Under the pieces are notes generated by a model that saw nothing but the letters and a program-made list of their open reading frames with translations, ran no database searches and was not told where the DNA came from. From the NCBI GenBank assembly GCA_905215525.1, contig CAJMQJ010000006.1, positions 62,001-126,000 on the forward strand: a DNA stretch of 64,000 nt, read 5' to 3'. A program made the translations under genes and the position numbers. Source of the stretch: an uncultured bacterium. Its GTDB lineage: Bacteria > Actinomycetota > Coriobacteriia > Coriobacteriales > Coriobacteriaceae. This document shows positions 27,034 through 36,333 of this stretch, one piece after another; within the stretch, counting starts at the first letter, position 1, and each line of letters opens with the position of its first letter.

Positions 27034-27630
27034 TTAGTGATGCACCGGCGTCATGGTCCGCTCAAACAGCGCATCGACCACGTCGGCCATCTCAGGTCGA
27101 CGTTCAAGATCGTGGCCCGATTCCCACCATATCGTGAAAAGTCGAATAATACCGCCGGCGACAAACTCAGACGTCGTCTCGAGTGACACGGGGGCCAGGG
27201 CATCCTCGGCAAGCACGTTCATCACACGCTCGCGGATGGAGCGGGCAATGCGGTCGCAAATAACGTTGGTCAACATGCCCGACATGCTGCTTGCCAAAAT
27301 GTTATCCATGAGCTGCTCGTGCGCCAGAATCAAATCCATGGCATCGTCCAAAATCGCGTGCCGAAGCGCGCGCACGTCCTCGGCAGACACTGCGCCGGCC
27401 TCATCGGGCTGTTTTTGCGGCAAGCCCGACATAAGCTCATCGATATAAAAGGCAAAGTAATCGTTCTTGTCGCGAAAGTGCTTGTAGAACGTCGTGCGGC
27501 GAATCATGGCGCGGTCGCACAGCATGGCAACCGTCAGGTCCTCAAAACGATGCTCCTCGAGAAGTTCGGTGAAGGCATCGAACAGGGCGCGGTAGGTTTT
27601 CTTAATGCGAAGGTCCACTGGTATCGCCAT
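27034..27630 (-). CDS. TetR/AcrR family transcriptional regulator
   Basis: This 198-residue protein has an N-terminal helix-turn-helix: IKKTYRALFDAFTELL, then FEDLTVAMLCDRAMIRRTTF and YKHFRDKNDYF, the typical TetR pattern, and a C-terminal helical ligand domain (TetR_C-like, ending FTIWWESG). The start is uncertain: ATG 27630 has GAGG directly adjacent, whereas GTG 27618 has it 12 bases upstream. It is divergent from lemA with about 200 bases between, and that interval could hold its operator. The target and ligand are unknown. Confidence 0.88.
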   Translation of the reverse strand: MAIPVDLRIKKTYRALFDAFTELLEEHRFEDLTVAMLCDRAMIRRTTFYKHFRDKNDYFAFYIDELMSGLPQKQPDEAGAVSAEDVRALRHAILDDAMDLILAHEQLMDNILASSMSGMLTNVICDRIARSIRERVMNVLAEDALAPVSLETTSEFVAGGIIRLFTIWWESGHDLERRPEMADVVDALFERTMTPVHH

Positions 27631-27829
27631 CCTCAGGGCAAAGACAACACTCGACAATCTGTCGCATATCTTACACCTGTACCTCGCGCGCTTTGCCCCG
27701 GTGCCAACCCCGCCGAAAACATAACGCTTACCGGAAAGTTCGGCACGGCAAAACGTTGCGGGTATACTAGTAGCGTTATACCAACGGCAGCTGGCGCATG
27801 CCGCCGCGGCCATTCGAAACGGAGACATC

Positions 27830-28381
27830 ATGATTACCGTCATCATCGGCATCGTTGTTGTCATTGTGATTGTCTGCGCCATCGCCGGCATCTACAACAA
27901 CATGGTCACCAAGCGTAACCGCATCGATAACGCCTGGCAGAACATCGATACGCAGCTGCAGCGCCGCAACGACCTAATCCCCAACCTGGTCGAGACCGTC
28001 AAGGGCTACGCCAAGCACGAGCAGGAGACGCTCTCCGCCGTGATCAGCGCGCGTAACACCGCCGTCAAGGCCACTACGCCCGAGGCCAAGATGGAAGCCG
28101 ACAACGTGCTGACCGGTGCGCTGCGCCAGCTCTTTGCCGTAGCCGAGGCCTATCCCGACCTTAAGGCAAACACCAACTTTACGCAGCTGCAGGCATCACT
28201 CGAGGATACCGAGAACAAGATTAGCTATGCACGCCAGAGCTACAACGATTGCGTGCTCAGCTACAACAACGCCATTCAGACGTTCCCAGCTGTCATCTTT
28301 GCCGGCATCTTCCAGTTTAAGGAGCGCCAGGGCTTCGAAGCCGCCGAAGCAGCCCGCCAGGCCCCGACCGTCAAGTTCTAA
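27830..28381 (+). CDS. lemA: LemA family protein
   Basis: This 183-residue protein has an N-terminal helix (ITVIIGIVVVIVIVCAIAGI, residues 2-21) that anchors it in the membrane with the rest helical and soluble. NRIDNAWQNIDTQLQRRNDL and IPNLVETVKGYAKHE are the family signature. LemA proteins are widespread; their molecular function is not established. GGAG lies 6 bases before the ATG. It stands alone, without the TPM-domain (YgcG) partner often found next to lemA. Confidence 0.94.
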   Translation: MITVIIGIVVVIVIVCAIAGIYNNMVTKRNRIDNAWQNIDTQLQRRNDLIPNLVETVKGYAKHEQETLSAVISARNTAVKATTPEAKMEADNVLTGALRQLFAVAEAYPDLKANTNFTQLQASLEDTENKISYARQSYNDCVLSYNNAIQTFPAVIFAGIFQFKERQGFEAAEAARQAPTVKF

Positions 28382-28417
28382 CAGATCCGCAGCGTATCCT
28401 TAATCGGGTATATGCAT

Positions 28418-28463
28418 AAACCGCCCCGTCGAATGCATACTTCGACGGGGCGGTTTCCTTTTT
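28418..28463 (+). terminator. lemA terminator
   Basis: Perfect 16-base arms AAACCGCCCCGTCGAA and TTCGACGGGGCGGTTT are followed by CCTTTTT. Confidence 0.88.
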
Positions 28464-28487
28464 CGTGAAGGTCCCCCTCTAAGCGCC

Positions 28488-28688
28488 GTGCATTTTTGGG
28501 AGTATTCAGCACAGCCAAGAGCTTTGGGCTCCGCAGCAGAGGCGTTAGATAGCGAATACCCCTGCAGCCCGAGACCCAATAGCCCATAACACCGCCTATT
28601 ATTCGCGAAAAGCATCGACAAGCACGGATTTTTGCCCGAACGACGATATGCAGGGGCCTTCGATTGCAGAATACTCGCAAAAATGCAC
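28488..28688. repeat. MITE-like inverted repeat element, 201 bp
   Basis: Ends 28488-28507 and 28669-28688 are inverted complements at 19 of 20 positions (GTGCATTTTTGGGAGTATTC). Inside, CCCCTGCA and TGCAGGGG form a second inverted pair. No coding potential is convincing. A GCGGCCTAAAAGGCCGC hairpin follows at about 28728-28745. Confidence 0.6.
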
Positions 28689-28800
28689 GTCGCCACCACC
28701 CCCACATGGCGCGACGTAAAACAAAAGCGCGGCCTAAAAGGCCGCGCGCCATCTTTAATTCAGATTAATTATTGTTCGTTGTGGCATCGCCGAGCCCGCA

Positions 28801-28925
28801 GGGCGGAGAGCAAGTTCCCTCCCGGCGCATTCCGCAGGACGCAAGAAGCCCTCGCCGCACGAAGTGCGCAGCGAGGGCTTCTTGCATGTCCGAGGACGCG
28901 CCGGGAGGGAACTTGCTCTCCGCCC
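28801..28925. repeat. Long-arm hairpin element H7 (28-bp perfect arms)
   Basis: Arms 28801-28828 and 28898-28925 are perfect inverted complements. An inner stem GCAAGAAGCCCTCG / CGAGGGCTTCTTGC nests inside. It lies between the convergent ends of lemA and ilvE, 17 bases from the ilvE stop, and may serve as a terminator. Confidence 0.85.
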
Positions 28926-28941
28926 GGACGGCTAAGACAGT

Positions 28942-29994
28942 TTACGCGACGGTGTAAACCCAGTTGTGCTTATCCTCAACAGCACCAGACTGGATGCCCG
29001 TCAGGGTCTCGCGAAGCTTCTTCATCACAGGACCGATCTCGGTGTAGCCAGCCGGGAAGGTCACGGTCTCGTCGGCGCCGTAAACCTTGTTGTCGATCTC
29101 GCCGACCGGGGAGATAACGGCAGCGGTGCCGCACAGGCCGCACTCAACAAAGGTGCCGGCCTTGACCTCGGCCCACTCGACGGGACGCTGGTCGACGGTC
29201 ATGCCCAGGTCCTGAGCAACCTGAACGAGCGAACGGCGGGTGATGGAGGGCAGGATGGAGTCGGTGTGCGACTGCGGAACGACGAGCGTGCCGTCCTCCT
29301 TCACGAACAGAACGTTCGCGCCGCCGGTCTCCTCGACATAGGTGCGGGACTCAGAGTCGAGATACAGGTTCTCGGCATAGCCCTCGCGATGGGCCTCCAT
29401 CGTGGGCTTGAGGGACATGGCGTAGTTCAGGCCAGCCTTGATGTTGCCGGTGCCGTGCGGTGCGGCGCGGTCGTACTCGGAAACGCGCAGCTTGACGGGC
29501 TTGAGGCCACCCTTAAAGTACGGACCGACCGGGGTCACGAGAATGCGGAACGTGTACTCAGGAGCGGGAGCCACGCCGATCACGTCACCAGAGCCGATCA
29601 TAAACGGACGCACGTACAGGGTTGCACCGGAGCCGAAGGGCGGAACCCAGGCGGCGTTGGCAGAAACGACCTGCTTGACGGCCTCGACAAACTTGTCCTT
29701 GGGGAACGGGGGCATCTCGAGGCGCTGGGCAGAGTTATACATACGCTCAGCGTTCATGTCGGGACGGAAGCAGACGATGCTGCCGTCCTCGGCGGTGTAG
29801 GCCTTCAGGCCCTCAAAGACCTCCTGGCAGTAATGGAAGATGCCGCCGCACTCGGAAACATGCAGGGTGTGGTCGGTGGTCAGGCCGCCCTCGTCCCACT
29901 TGCCATCCTTCCAATGAGCCTCGTAGCTGTAATCGGTTTTCATGTAGCCAAAGCCGAGGCTACCCCAATCGATATCCTTCTTCTCGACAGTCAT
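28942..29994 (-). CDS. ilvE: Branched-chain amino acid aminotransferase
   Basis: This 350-residue class IV PLP aminotransferase interconverts Leu/Ile/Val and their keto acids. Family marks include the YGQEVFEGLKAY-like segment (HYCQEVFEGLKAY), FRPDMNAERM, the catalytic-lysine region GTGNIKAGLNYAMS, and EETGGANVLFV, followed by PSITRRSL. The size and motifs fit the BCAT type II group. ATG 29994 has AAGGAG 8 bases upstream. No other branched-chain genes adjoin it. I looked for a T-box or leader peptide in the 288-base gap upstream and saw none. Confidence 0.95.
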   Translation of the reverse strand: MTVEKKDIDWGSLGFGYMKTDYSYEAHWKDGKWDEGGLTTDHTLHVSECGGIFHYCQEVFEGLKAYTAEDGSIVCFRPDMNAERMYNSAQRLEMPPFPKDKFVEAVKQVVSANAAWVPPFGSGATLYVRPFMIGSGDVIGVAPAPEYTFRILVTPVGPYFKGGLKPVKLRVSEYDRAAPHGTGNIKAGLNYAMSLKPTMEAHREGYAENLYLDSESRTYVEETGGANVLFVKEDGTLVVPQSHTDSILPSITRRSLVQVAQDLGMTVDQRPVEWAEVKAGTFVECGLCGTAAVISPVGEIDNKVYGADETVTFPAGYTEIGPVMKKLRETLTGIQSGAVEDKHNWVYTVA

Positions 29995-30223
29995 ATGTCG
30001 CTCCTTACATACACAGTTGCATACTCGCGAACCCGCACGCAAAGACCGAAGCCGACCGCGTCGCAACGTCGCACGCCCGGAGCGTAGAGCCGGACGGGAC
30101 ACGCGAACGGCATCAAAGCCGATGGCACGTCGATTCGCATGCACGAGATTGTACTCCCCGTACGCGTCTGATAAAACGCTTTTCTTTAACTAAGTAAAGT
30201 ATTTTCATTTGACCGAAGCAGAA

Positions 30224-30253
30224 AGGCCCGCCACCGTAAAGGGTGACGGGCCT
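30224..30253 (-). terminator. dedA terminator
   Basis: The stem AGGCCCGTCACCC / GGTGGCGGGCCT read on the minus strand is followed by TTTC; it lies about 30 bases past the dedA stop. Confidence 0.75.
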
Positions 30254-30282
30254 CAACGGCACGGTTTGCGCGCTGGCTCGAG

Positions 30283-30930
30283 CTACGCGTTCTTTTTGCC
30301 CAGCTTAGCCTTAACCAGACCGACCACGGTCGGGATGATCGACACGGCGACGATGCCGATAATCAGCAGCTCAAAGTGCTCCTGCACAAAGGGGATGCCG
30401 CCAAAGAAGTAGCCCAGCAGAGTGAAGACCGTCGACCAGGTAATGCCGCCCAACACGTTAAAGATGACAAAGTTGCGCCAATGCATGCCGCCCATGCCGG
30501 CGATGAAGGGCACAAAGGTGCGGATAAACGGGAAGAAGCGACCCAGGAAGATGGCCAGGTGGCCCCATTTGTCCAGGAATTCCTCGGACTTTTTGATGCG
30601 CTCGGGCGTCATGGCCTTCACTTTGCCCGAGGCGATGATCTTTTGACCGAAGAAATGGCCGATCATAAAGTTGCACTGATCGCCCAAGATGGCAGCAGCC
30701 CATGCGACGGCCAGCAGGGCCACGATGTTAAAGCCGCCGTTGTGGGCAAAGAAGCCCGAGGCGAACAGCAGCGAATCGCCGGGAAGGAACGGGAAGAACA
30801 CCACACCCGTCTCGATAAAGATGATCAGGAACACGCAGCCGTAGGCCATAAGCGGGCCGGCGGCAATCCAGCTGGCAATCGCGGTGCGCGGGTCCTTGAG
30901 CAGCTCGGCGATAAAATTAATGAAACCCAT
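30283..30930 (-). CDS. DedA family membrane protein
   Basis: This 215-residue integral membrane protein has the VTT/SNARE-associated domain: FIETGVVFFPFLPGDSLLF and GRFFPFIRTFVPFIAGMGGM carry the conserved acidic and arginine residues (FxxxR; G-x-x-F-P-x-x-R-T). DedA proteins support membrane homeostasis, and some recycle undecaprenyl phosphate or other lipids. ATG 30930 has GAGAGG upstream; the longer frame from 31014 lacks a ribosome site. It is monocistronic. Confidence 0.94.
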   Translation of the reverse strand: MGFINFIAELLKDPRTAIASWIAAGPLMAYGCVFLIIFIETGVVFFPFLPGDSLLFASGFFAHNGGFNIVALLAVAWAAAILGDQCNFMIGHFFGQKIIASGKVKAMTPERIKKSEEFLDKWGHLAIFLGRFFPFIRTFVPFIAGMGGMHWRNFVIFNVLGGITWSTVFTLLGYFFGGIPFVQEHFELLIIGIVAVSIIPTVVGLVKAKLGKKNA

Positions 30931-31153
30931 GAAGTAAAACCTCTCAGTTGTGGGCGCGGATACGTCCAAGTTGACCAGTATACGGTTGCGGCGCCCCCTC
31001 GTGCGCAACCCCACAAAAGCATGACTCCATTACCAGCAAGTTTGCATAACTGACACCTGTTGCGCAATGCCGCCAAGATTGTCCTTCCTAATCCCTAGCG
31101 AATCGCTATACTTTATTGAATTGCATTGTCGCGGCGCTGAGGGAGGGCGGCCA

Positions 31154-31858
31154 GTGAGCTTTATCAATACCATTCGCGAGGACATCAAGACCGTCCAAGC
31201 GCAGGACCCCGCCGCGCAAAACGGTCTGGTCATTTTTCTTTCGTACCCCGGCCTGCACGCCAAGTGGAACCACGTGCCCGAGCACTGGCTGTGGGAGCAC
31301 GGCCATCGCTCGCTCGCCCGGGTGCTCTCGCAAATCACCCGCCACATCACCGGCGTCGAGATTCATCCCGCTGCACAGATCGGCAAACATTTCTTTATCG
31401 ACCACGCCATGGGCGTTGTCATCGGCGAGACCACCATTGTGGGCGACAACTGCGTGCTCTACCAAGGCGTCACGCTCGGCGGTACCGGCAACGAGACCGG
31501 CAAACGCCATCCCACCCTGGGCAACAATGTCACGGTGGGCACGGGCGCCAAGGTGCTTGGCAACATCCACATTGGCGACAACGTCAAGATCGGCGGCAAC
31601 TCGGTCGTCGTCAAGGACGTGCCCGACAACTGCACCGTCGTGGGCGTGCCCGGGCGCATCATCAAGCGCAACGGCTGCCGCGTGTTCGAGGAGAGCTTCG
31701 ACGCCAAGCAGCATCGCGAGTACATGCCCGACGATGCCGCCGAGCAGAGCGCCCTCAACCGCCAGGGCATCAACGAAAACGCCCGTCGCGTCAAGGAACT
31801 CGAGCGAGAGGTGGCCGAGCTCAAAGCCCTCGTCGCCAAGCTCGTGGACGAGCGCTAG
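31154..31858 (+). CDS. cysE: Serine O-acetyltransferase
   Basis: This 234-residue enzyme acetylates serine with acetyl-CoA, the first step of cysteine synthesis. A short helical N-terminal part is followed by a left-handed beta helix of hexapeptide repeats ([47 protein letters not shown]) with the active histidine in IDHA. The C-terminal tail (about 175-234) is longer than usual and ends in a predicted coiled coil ([16 protein letters not shown]). The GTG start is chosen because GGAGGGCGG precedes it and the family N-terminus fits. A TATACT -10 box lies at 31107-31112. No cysK is adjacent. Confidence 0.93.
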   Translation: MSFINTIREDIKTVQAQDPAAQNGLVIFLSYPGLHAKWNHVPEHWLWEHGHRSLARVLSQITRHITGVEIHPAAQIGKHFFIDHAMGVVIGETTIVGDNCVLYQGVTLGGTGNETGKRHPTLGNNVTVGTGAKVLGNIHIGDNVKIGGNSVVVKDVPDNCTVVGVPGRIIKRNGCRVFEESFDAKQHREYMPDDAAEQSALNRQGINENARRVKELEREVAELKALVAKLVDER

Positions 31859-31896
31859 GGCCGTGGGCAGCCGCCACAGCATGAACGCCAGCACAA

Positions 31897-31936
31897 AAGG
31901 CGCGCCAGGGAATCAGCCCCCGGCGCGCCTTCTTTT
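31897..31936 (+). terminator. cysE terminator
   Basis: Perfect 10-base arms AAGGCGCGCC and GGCGCGCCTT enclose a 15-base loop and are followed by TCTTTT. Confidence 0.85.
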
Positions 31937-31969
31937 CGATGCGACATGCGGGACTGCCCCTTTGTCACC

Positions 31970-33985
31970 TTATGCGAACTGGCTTAGGTAGAGGTCGGCG
32001 TAAGCGCCCTCGGCAGCCAGCAGCTCCTTGTGCGTACCCTGCTCGATGATATTGCCGTGATCCATGACCAGGATGAGGTCGGCATCAACAATCGTCGACA
32101 GACGGTGCGCGATCACAAAGCTCGTGCGCCCGCGCATGAGCGCGTCCATGGCGCGGCCGATGGCAAGCTCGGTGCGCGTGTCCACGCTCGACGTCGCCTC
32201 GTCCAGGATGAGGATCGCCGGGTTGTTGAGCAGCACGCGCGCGATGGTCAGCAGCTGACGTTGGCCCTGGCTGATGCTCTCGGCATCGTTAGCCACCCGT
32301 GTGTCGTAGCCCTGCGGCATAGTGCGCACAAAGAAGTCGACCTGAGCGGCACGTGCCGCCGCCACAACCTCCTCGCGCGTCGCCTCGGGACAGCCATAGG
32401 CGATGTTCTCGGCAATGGTGCCATCGAACAGCCAGGCGTCCTGCAACACCATGCCAAACTGCTGGCGCAGCTCGCCGCGGTCCATGCAGCTTGTGTCCAC
32501 GCCGTCGAGCGTAATGCGGCCGCCGTCGATCTCGTAAAAGCGCATAAGCAGGTTGATGAGCGTGGTCTTACCCGCACCCGTGGTTCCCACCACGGCGATC
32601 TTTTGGCCCGGCTCGGCGGCAAACGACACGTCGCGCATAAGCGGCTTGTCGGGCGAATAACCAAAGCGCACGTGCTCAAAAGCGACGCGGCCCTCAATGC
32701 GACCCGGCAGCTTGGCGGCCTCGTCCGGCAGCGGATCGGCCTCCATCTCGGGCTCATCAAGCAGGTCGAACACGCGCTCCGCACTCGCCAGCGCGCTCTG
32801 CAGCGAGTTAAAAGTGAACGACAGCTGCGTCATGGGTTCGGACGCCTCGTAGATAAACTGGAAGAACGCCTGGAACACGCCGACGGTCATGTGACCGGCG
32901 ACCAGCATGCTGCAGCCCACGAGCGCAATCACAATCTGCGCCAGGCGACCGATAAAGCGAACCGCGGGTCCGACGGCGTTAATCATAAAGTCGGCCTTGG
33001 TGCTCACGCGCGCCAGCTCGCCCGAGGCCTCGTGCACCTCGGCAGAGCTCTGGTGCTCGCGGTTGAATGCGCGAATCACCAAACGGCCCGAATAGCCTTC
33101 CTCGACCGCGCTCGTGATTTTGGACACCCACTCCTGACGCTCGCCCGTCACATCATGCGTACGGCGCGAAACCACCTTGGTCACCAGCAGCGACAACGCC
33201 GTAAAGAACAAAAAGACTAGCGTAAGCGGCACGCTAAACACGAACATCACGCCCACGGCGCCCACCACGGTGCCGATCGACACAAGCAGCTGCAGCAATC
33301 CGCGCTGCATGCTCTCGGACATCTTGTCCAAGTCGTTGGTCGCACGGCTGACGACCTCACCGGGACGATGCGCATCAAAGAAGGCAAGCGGCAGACGGTT
33401 GAGCTTTTGTGCGATGCGGTTGCGTAGACGCAGGTTGAGGCGTTCGGCCACGCTCGACATCAAAAAGCTCTGGAGCGCATAGAACGAGGCGGCGGCAGTC
33501 CAGATCATAAAGTAGACGAAGATGGTCTTGCCGCAGTTCTCCCAGGTGATGTTGAAGGTGGTTCCGTTGGCAAACGCCACCTGAATGTGGCCCCACAGCT
33601 CATCGATCACGCGGGCGCTATATGCCGGCGCGGCGGTGTTAAAGATGACATAGAACACAATGCTCGCAAACACGATATAGAAGCGCCAATGGTCGCCGGC
33701 AGCCTCGCTCCACAGGCGGCGCACCGTCGCCCAGGTATCACGGGGCGTCTCGTCTTCGTCTTCGTCATCCACGTCGCGCATGCGCTCTGCCTCGGCGCGG
33801 GCACGCTCATCCTCGGCTCGTTCGTTTTCCTCGTAAAGCGCTTGACGACGAGCCTCGCGCCCGGCCGCCGCCTTGGCGGCGTCATCCAGCTCGGTCGACG
33901 CGGCAGCCTGGTCGACCGTTTTATCGGCAGCGTCCGCAGCGGCGGCATCGACAAGGTCGCCCTGCTTCTTGAGCTCCTCGGTCAT
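31970..33985 (-). CDS. ABC exporter subunit with consensus ATPase site, MarR-linked
   Basis: This 671-residue half-transporter begins with a soluble, acidic Ala/Glu/Arg-rich extension of about 100 residues, then six membrane helices (about 110-400). Its nucleotide-binding domain has Walker A GTTGAGKTT, signature ISQGQRQ and Walker B LILDEATSSVD with the catalytic glutamate. ATG 33985 follows AGGGAGG by 8 bases and lies one base past the TAG of its partner gene. With that gene and the marR-like gene it forms a three-gene operon. The substrate is unknown; drug or lipid export is the usual role of this family. Confidence 0.93.
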   Translation of the reverse strand: MTEELKKQGDLVDAAAADAADKTVDQAAASTELDDAAKAAAGREARRQALYEENERAEDERARAEAERMRDVDDEDEDETPRDTWATVRRLWSEAAGDHWRFYIVFASIVFYVIFNTAAPAYSARVIDELWGHIQVAFANGTTFNITWENCGKTIFVYFMIWTAAASFYALQSFLMSSVAERLNLRLRNRIAQKLNRLPLAFFDAHRPGEVVSRATNDLDKMSESMQRGLLQLLVSIGTVVGAVGVMFVFSVPLTLVFLFFTALSLLVTKVVSRRTHDVTGERQEWVSKITSAVEEGYSGRLVIRAFNREHQSSAEVHEASGELARVSTKADFMINAVGPAVRFIGRLAQIVIALVGCSMLVAGHMTVGVFQAFFQFIYEASEPMTQLSFTFNSLQSALASAERVFDLLDEPEMEADPLPDEAAKLPGRIEGRVAFEHVRFGYSPDKPLMRDVSFAAEPGQKIAVVGTTGAGKTTLINLLMRFYEIDGGRITLDGVDTSCMDRGELRQQFGMVLQDAWLFDGTIAENIAYGCPEATREEVVAAARAAQVDFFVRTMPQGYDTRVANDAESISQGQRQLLTIARVLLNNPAILILDEATSSVDTRTELAIGRAMDALMRGRTSFVIAHRLSTIVDADLILVMDHGNIIEQGTHKELLAAEGAYADLYLSQFA

Positions 33986-33986
33986 G

Positions 33987-35723
33987 CTACTCACCTCCCT
34001 TCATCTGCGATTCCGCGATGGCGCGGTACACCTCGCAGGTTTCCATAAGCTCGCCATGCGTGCCCAGGCCCACGACCTCGCCATCCTTGAGCACCACGAT
34101 CTGATCGGCATGCAAAATAGTCGAGATGCGCTGGGCGATGATGAGCACCGCGGCATCGCACGTCTCGTCCTGCAGCGCATGGCGCAGCGCCGCATCGGTC
34201 TTAAAGTCCAGGGCCGAAAAACTGTCGTCGAAGATATACAGGTCGGCGCGCTTCATGAGTGCGCGGGCGATTGCCAAACGCTGGCGCTGGCCGCCCGAAA
34301 AGTTCGTACCGCCCTGGGCCACCGGAGTGTCGAGCCCCTGCGGCTGATCGAGTACAAAGGTGCTCTGGGCAACCTGGAGCGCATGGAGCATGTCAGCCTC
34401 GGTCGCGTCTTCGTTGCCAAAGCGCAGATTGCTTGCCACGGTACCCGAGAACAGCCATGCCTTCTGCGGCACATAGGCGATACGCCCGCGGATGTCGTCT
34501 TGCGAAAGGTCGCGCAGATCGACGCCGTTCAGGCGAATGGCGCCCTTCGTGGCATCGTGGAAGCGAAGCAAGAGCTTGGCCACCGTTGACTTGCCCGAGC
34601 CCGTTGAGCCCACGATCGCGGTCGTCTGTCCGCGGCGGCAGGCAAAACTCAGGTTGCACAGGGTGTTCTCGTCGGCATCGTCAAAACGGAACGACATGTG
34701 GTCGAACACGGCCACCACGTCGGCCCTATCTGCGGACTCAGGCGCCCCGTCGCCCAGCGTAGCCTTGCCGTCCACAATGCTCGGCTCGATTTCGAGCACC
34801 TGCTGCGCGCGGTTGAGGCACGCCGCGGCGCGCGGAAGCGTCAGCACCACCATCTGCGCCATCATCACAAAGAACAGGATCAGGATCGCGTACTCCAGCA
34901 CGGCCGAGATGCTGCCGATTTGCATGGCATGGACGCCCACGCGGTTGCCGCCCACCCACAGCACCGCCACCTCGGCGATGTTCATCAAAAAGAAGCTGGA
35001 GCTGTCGAGACCCACAAACAGGTGGTTGACCTTGATGGCATTGGCCGCGTAATCGCTAAACACCTCGTCCAGGCGCCGCTCCTCGTGGCGCTCCTTGTTA
35101 AATGCGCGGATGACGCGCACGCCCACGATGTTCTCGCGCAGCACCACGTTCATGCGGTCGATAAAACTCTGAAGGCGCATAAAAATCGGCGCGGCGTTAG
35201 CCACCGTAAAGACCGCCGCCACCAGCACGATCGCAACGACCACGCCCAGCAGCGTGCCCATGGCAGGATCGATAAACCAGGCAAAGATGATGCCCGCGAC
35301 GGCCAAGAACGGCACCGGCAGCACCAACTGAATCGTCTGCAGGATTGCCTGCTGAATCACGTTGATGTCGTTGAGCGAGCGCGTGATCATCGAACCCGTG
35401 CCAAAGCGCTCAAAGTCGCTGGCGGACAGCTCGAGCGACTTATCGTAGACGGCGTTGCGGATGTCGCAGGCCACATTGGCCGCCAGACGGGCCGAAAGAT
35501 AACAGCCCAGCACCGCACCACCGCTGGCCATGCCGGTCGCGATGAGCATGTACAGACCGTTGCGCAAGATGTAATCGACGTCGCCCGTCGTGATGCCCGT
35601 GTTGACCATGTTCGCCAACATCGTGGGCACGAGCAGCGTACCGACGTTGTCGACTAGCAGCACCAGCAGCGTCACCGCGATCAGACCGCGGTACGGCCTC
35701 ATAAACCTCATTAAGAGTCGCAT
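33987..35723 (-). CDS. ABC exporter subunit with degenerate ATPase site, MarR-linked
   Basis: This 578-residue half-transporter has six membrane helices and a nucleotide-binding domain with Walker A GSTGSGKST, signature FSGGQRQR and Walker B LYIFDDSFSALD. The catalytic glutamate is replaced by aspartate, as in its counterpart at 19871-21727. It pairs with the next gene as a heterodimer. Its ATG overlaps the last 13 bases of the marR-like gene, so translation is coupled to the regulator. GGGGGAG is the ribosome site. Confidence 0.93.
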   Translation of the reverse strand: MRLLMRFMRPYRGLIAVTLLVLLVDNVGTLLVPTMLANMVNTGITTGDVDYILRNGLYMLIATGMASGGAVLGCYLSARLAANVACDIRNAVYDKSLELSASDFERFGTGSMITRSLNDINVIQQAILQTIQLVLPVPFLAVAGIIFAWFIDPAMGTLLGVVVAIVLVAAVFTVANAAPIFMRLQSFIDRMNVVLRENIVGVRVIRAFNKERHEERRLDEVFSDYAANAIKVNHLFVGLDSSSFFLMNIAEVAVLWVGGNRVGVHAMQIGSISAVLEYAILILFFVMMAQMVVLTLPRAAACLNRAQQVLEIEPSIVDGKATLGDGAPESADRADVVAVFDHMSFRFDDADENTLCNLSFACRRGQTTAIVGSTGSGKSTVAKLLLRFHDATKGAIRLNGVDLRDLSQDDIRGRIAYVPQKAWLFSGTVASNLRFGNEDATEADMLHALQVAQSTFVLDQPQGLDTPVAQGGTNFSGGQRQRLAIARALMKRADLYIFDDSFSALDFKTDAALRHALQDETCDAAVLIIAQRISTILHADQIVVLKDGEVVGLGTHGELMETCEVYRAIAESQMKGGE

Positions 35724-36223
35724 GTCTCCCCCTTGCCCTTATCGTCAGCCTCGTTCTCGGCGGCAACTTGCCGTTTAAATGCCTCGCACTCTTCGTTAAG
35801 AACATGGGAGAACTTACCGACCAAGCGCATGATCTCGCGCTGTTCCCACGGCTCGAGCGCCTCGAATGCCTGTTGCTCGGCTTTTTGCGCCGGCAACGCG
35901 TAGCGCTTGGCAAACTGCATACCTTCTGCGGTCAGTCGCACAACCTTGTTCTTACGACTGCCCTCGGCAAACTCCAACGTCGCAAGCCCTCGCGCTCTAA
36001 GCGTCTTGATCGCCGAATTGATGGTCTGTTTGCTGTAGAACCATTCACTCGTCAGCCGACTCACGGCAACGCTTCCACCCGCTGCACTCGTGTCGACGAG
36101 CATCCAGTAGGCGCAATCCGAAAGACCACAGGTGCGCGCGAACTCCGAATAGATACGGACAAGCCCGTTGAGCATCCGGTCGAAATCGACCGGGCTAACT
36201 GTACTATTCATCTCTCCCGCCAT
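35711..36223 (-). CDS. MarR family transcriptional regulator
   Basis: This 170-residue protein has a winged helix in the middle: RLTSEWFYSKQTINSAIKTL is the recognition helix region and FAEGSRKNKVVRLT the wing, with ERAQ/AEQQ-type C-terminal helices. It heads the operon with the two exporter genes, so it probably represses them until a ligand binds. Two copies of a TAGTC(N8)GACTA operator lie immediately upstream. The wing consensus is slightly altered, but the fold is clear. ATG 36223 is assumed; ATG 36211 is also possible. Confidence 0.9.
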   Translation of the reverse strand: MAGEMNSTVSPVDFDRMLNGLVRIYSEFARTCGLSDCAYWMLVDTSAAGGSVAVSRLTSEWFYSKQTINSAIKTLRARGLATLEFAEGSRKNKVVRLTAEGMQFAKRYALPAQKAEQQAFEALEPWEQREIMRLVGKFSHVLNEECEAFKRQVAAENEADDKGKGETCDS

Positions 36224-36227
36224 TCGA

Positions 36228-36286
36228 TAGTCCGAGTTTTGACTAATTAGGGTTTCAGGTTAGTCCGAGTTTTGACTATCGTCAAG
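36228..36286 (-). promoter_or_regulatory. Promoter of the marR-ABC operon with two operators
   Basis: On the minus strand TTGACG (36281-36286), a 17-base spacer and TAACCT form a sigma-70 type promoter. The sequence TAGTCAAAACTCGGACTA occurs twice: at 36261-36278, filling the spacer, and at 36228-36245, ending five bases before the start codon. Centre spacing is 33 bases, three helical turns. This fits autorepression by the MarR protein. Confidence 0.8.
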
Positions 36287-36333
36287 GGCGGCCGTGCAAG
36301 ACGTGCGACCCATAACAACATATCGACAAAAAG

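Noticed and set aside
28378..28752. 124-codon minus-strand frame between lemA and ilvE
   Set aside because: It crosses the lemA terminator stem and a MITE-like element, and has no ribosome site.
29995..30222. T-box or leader-peptide attenuator before ilvE
   Set aside because: No T-box consensus, no run of branched-chain codons in a short frame, and no terminator/antiterminator pair was found.
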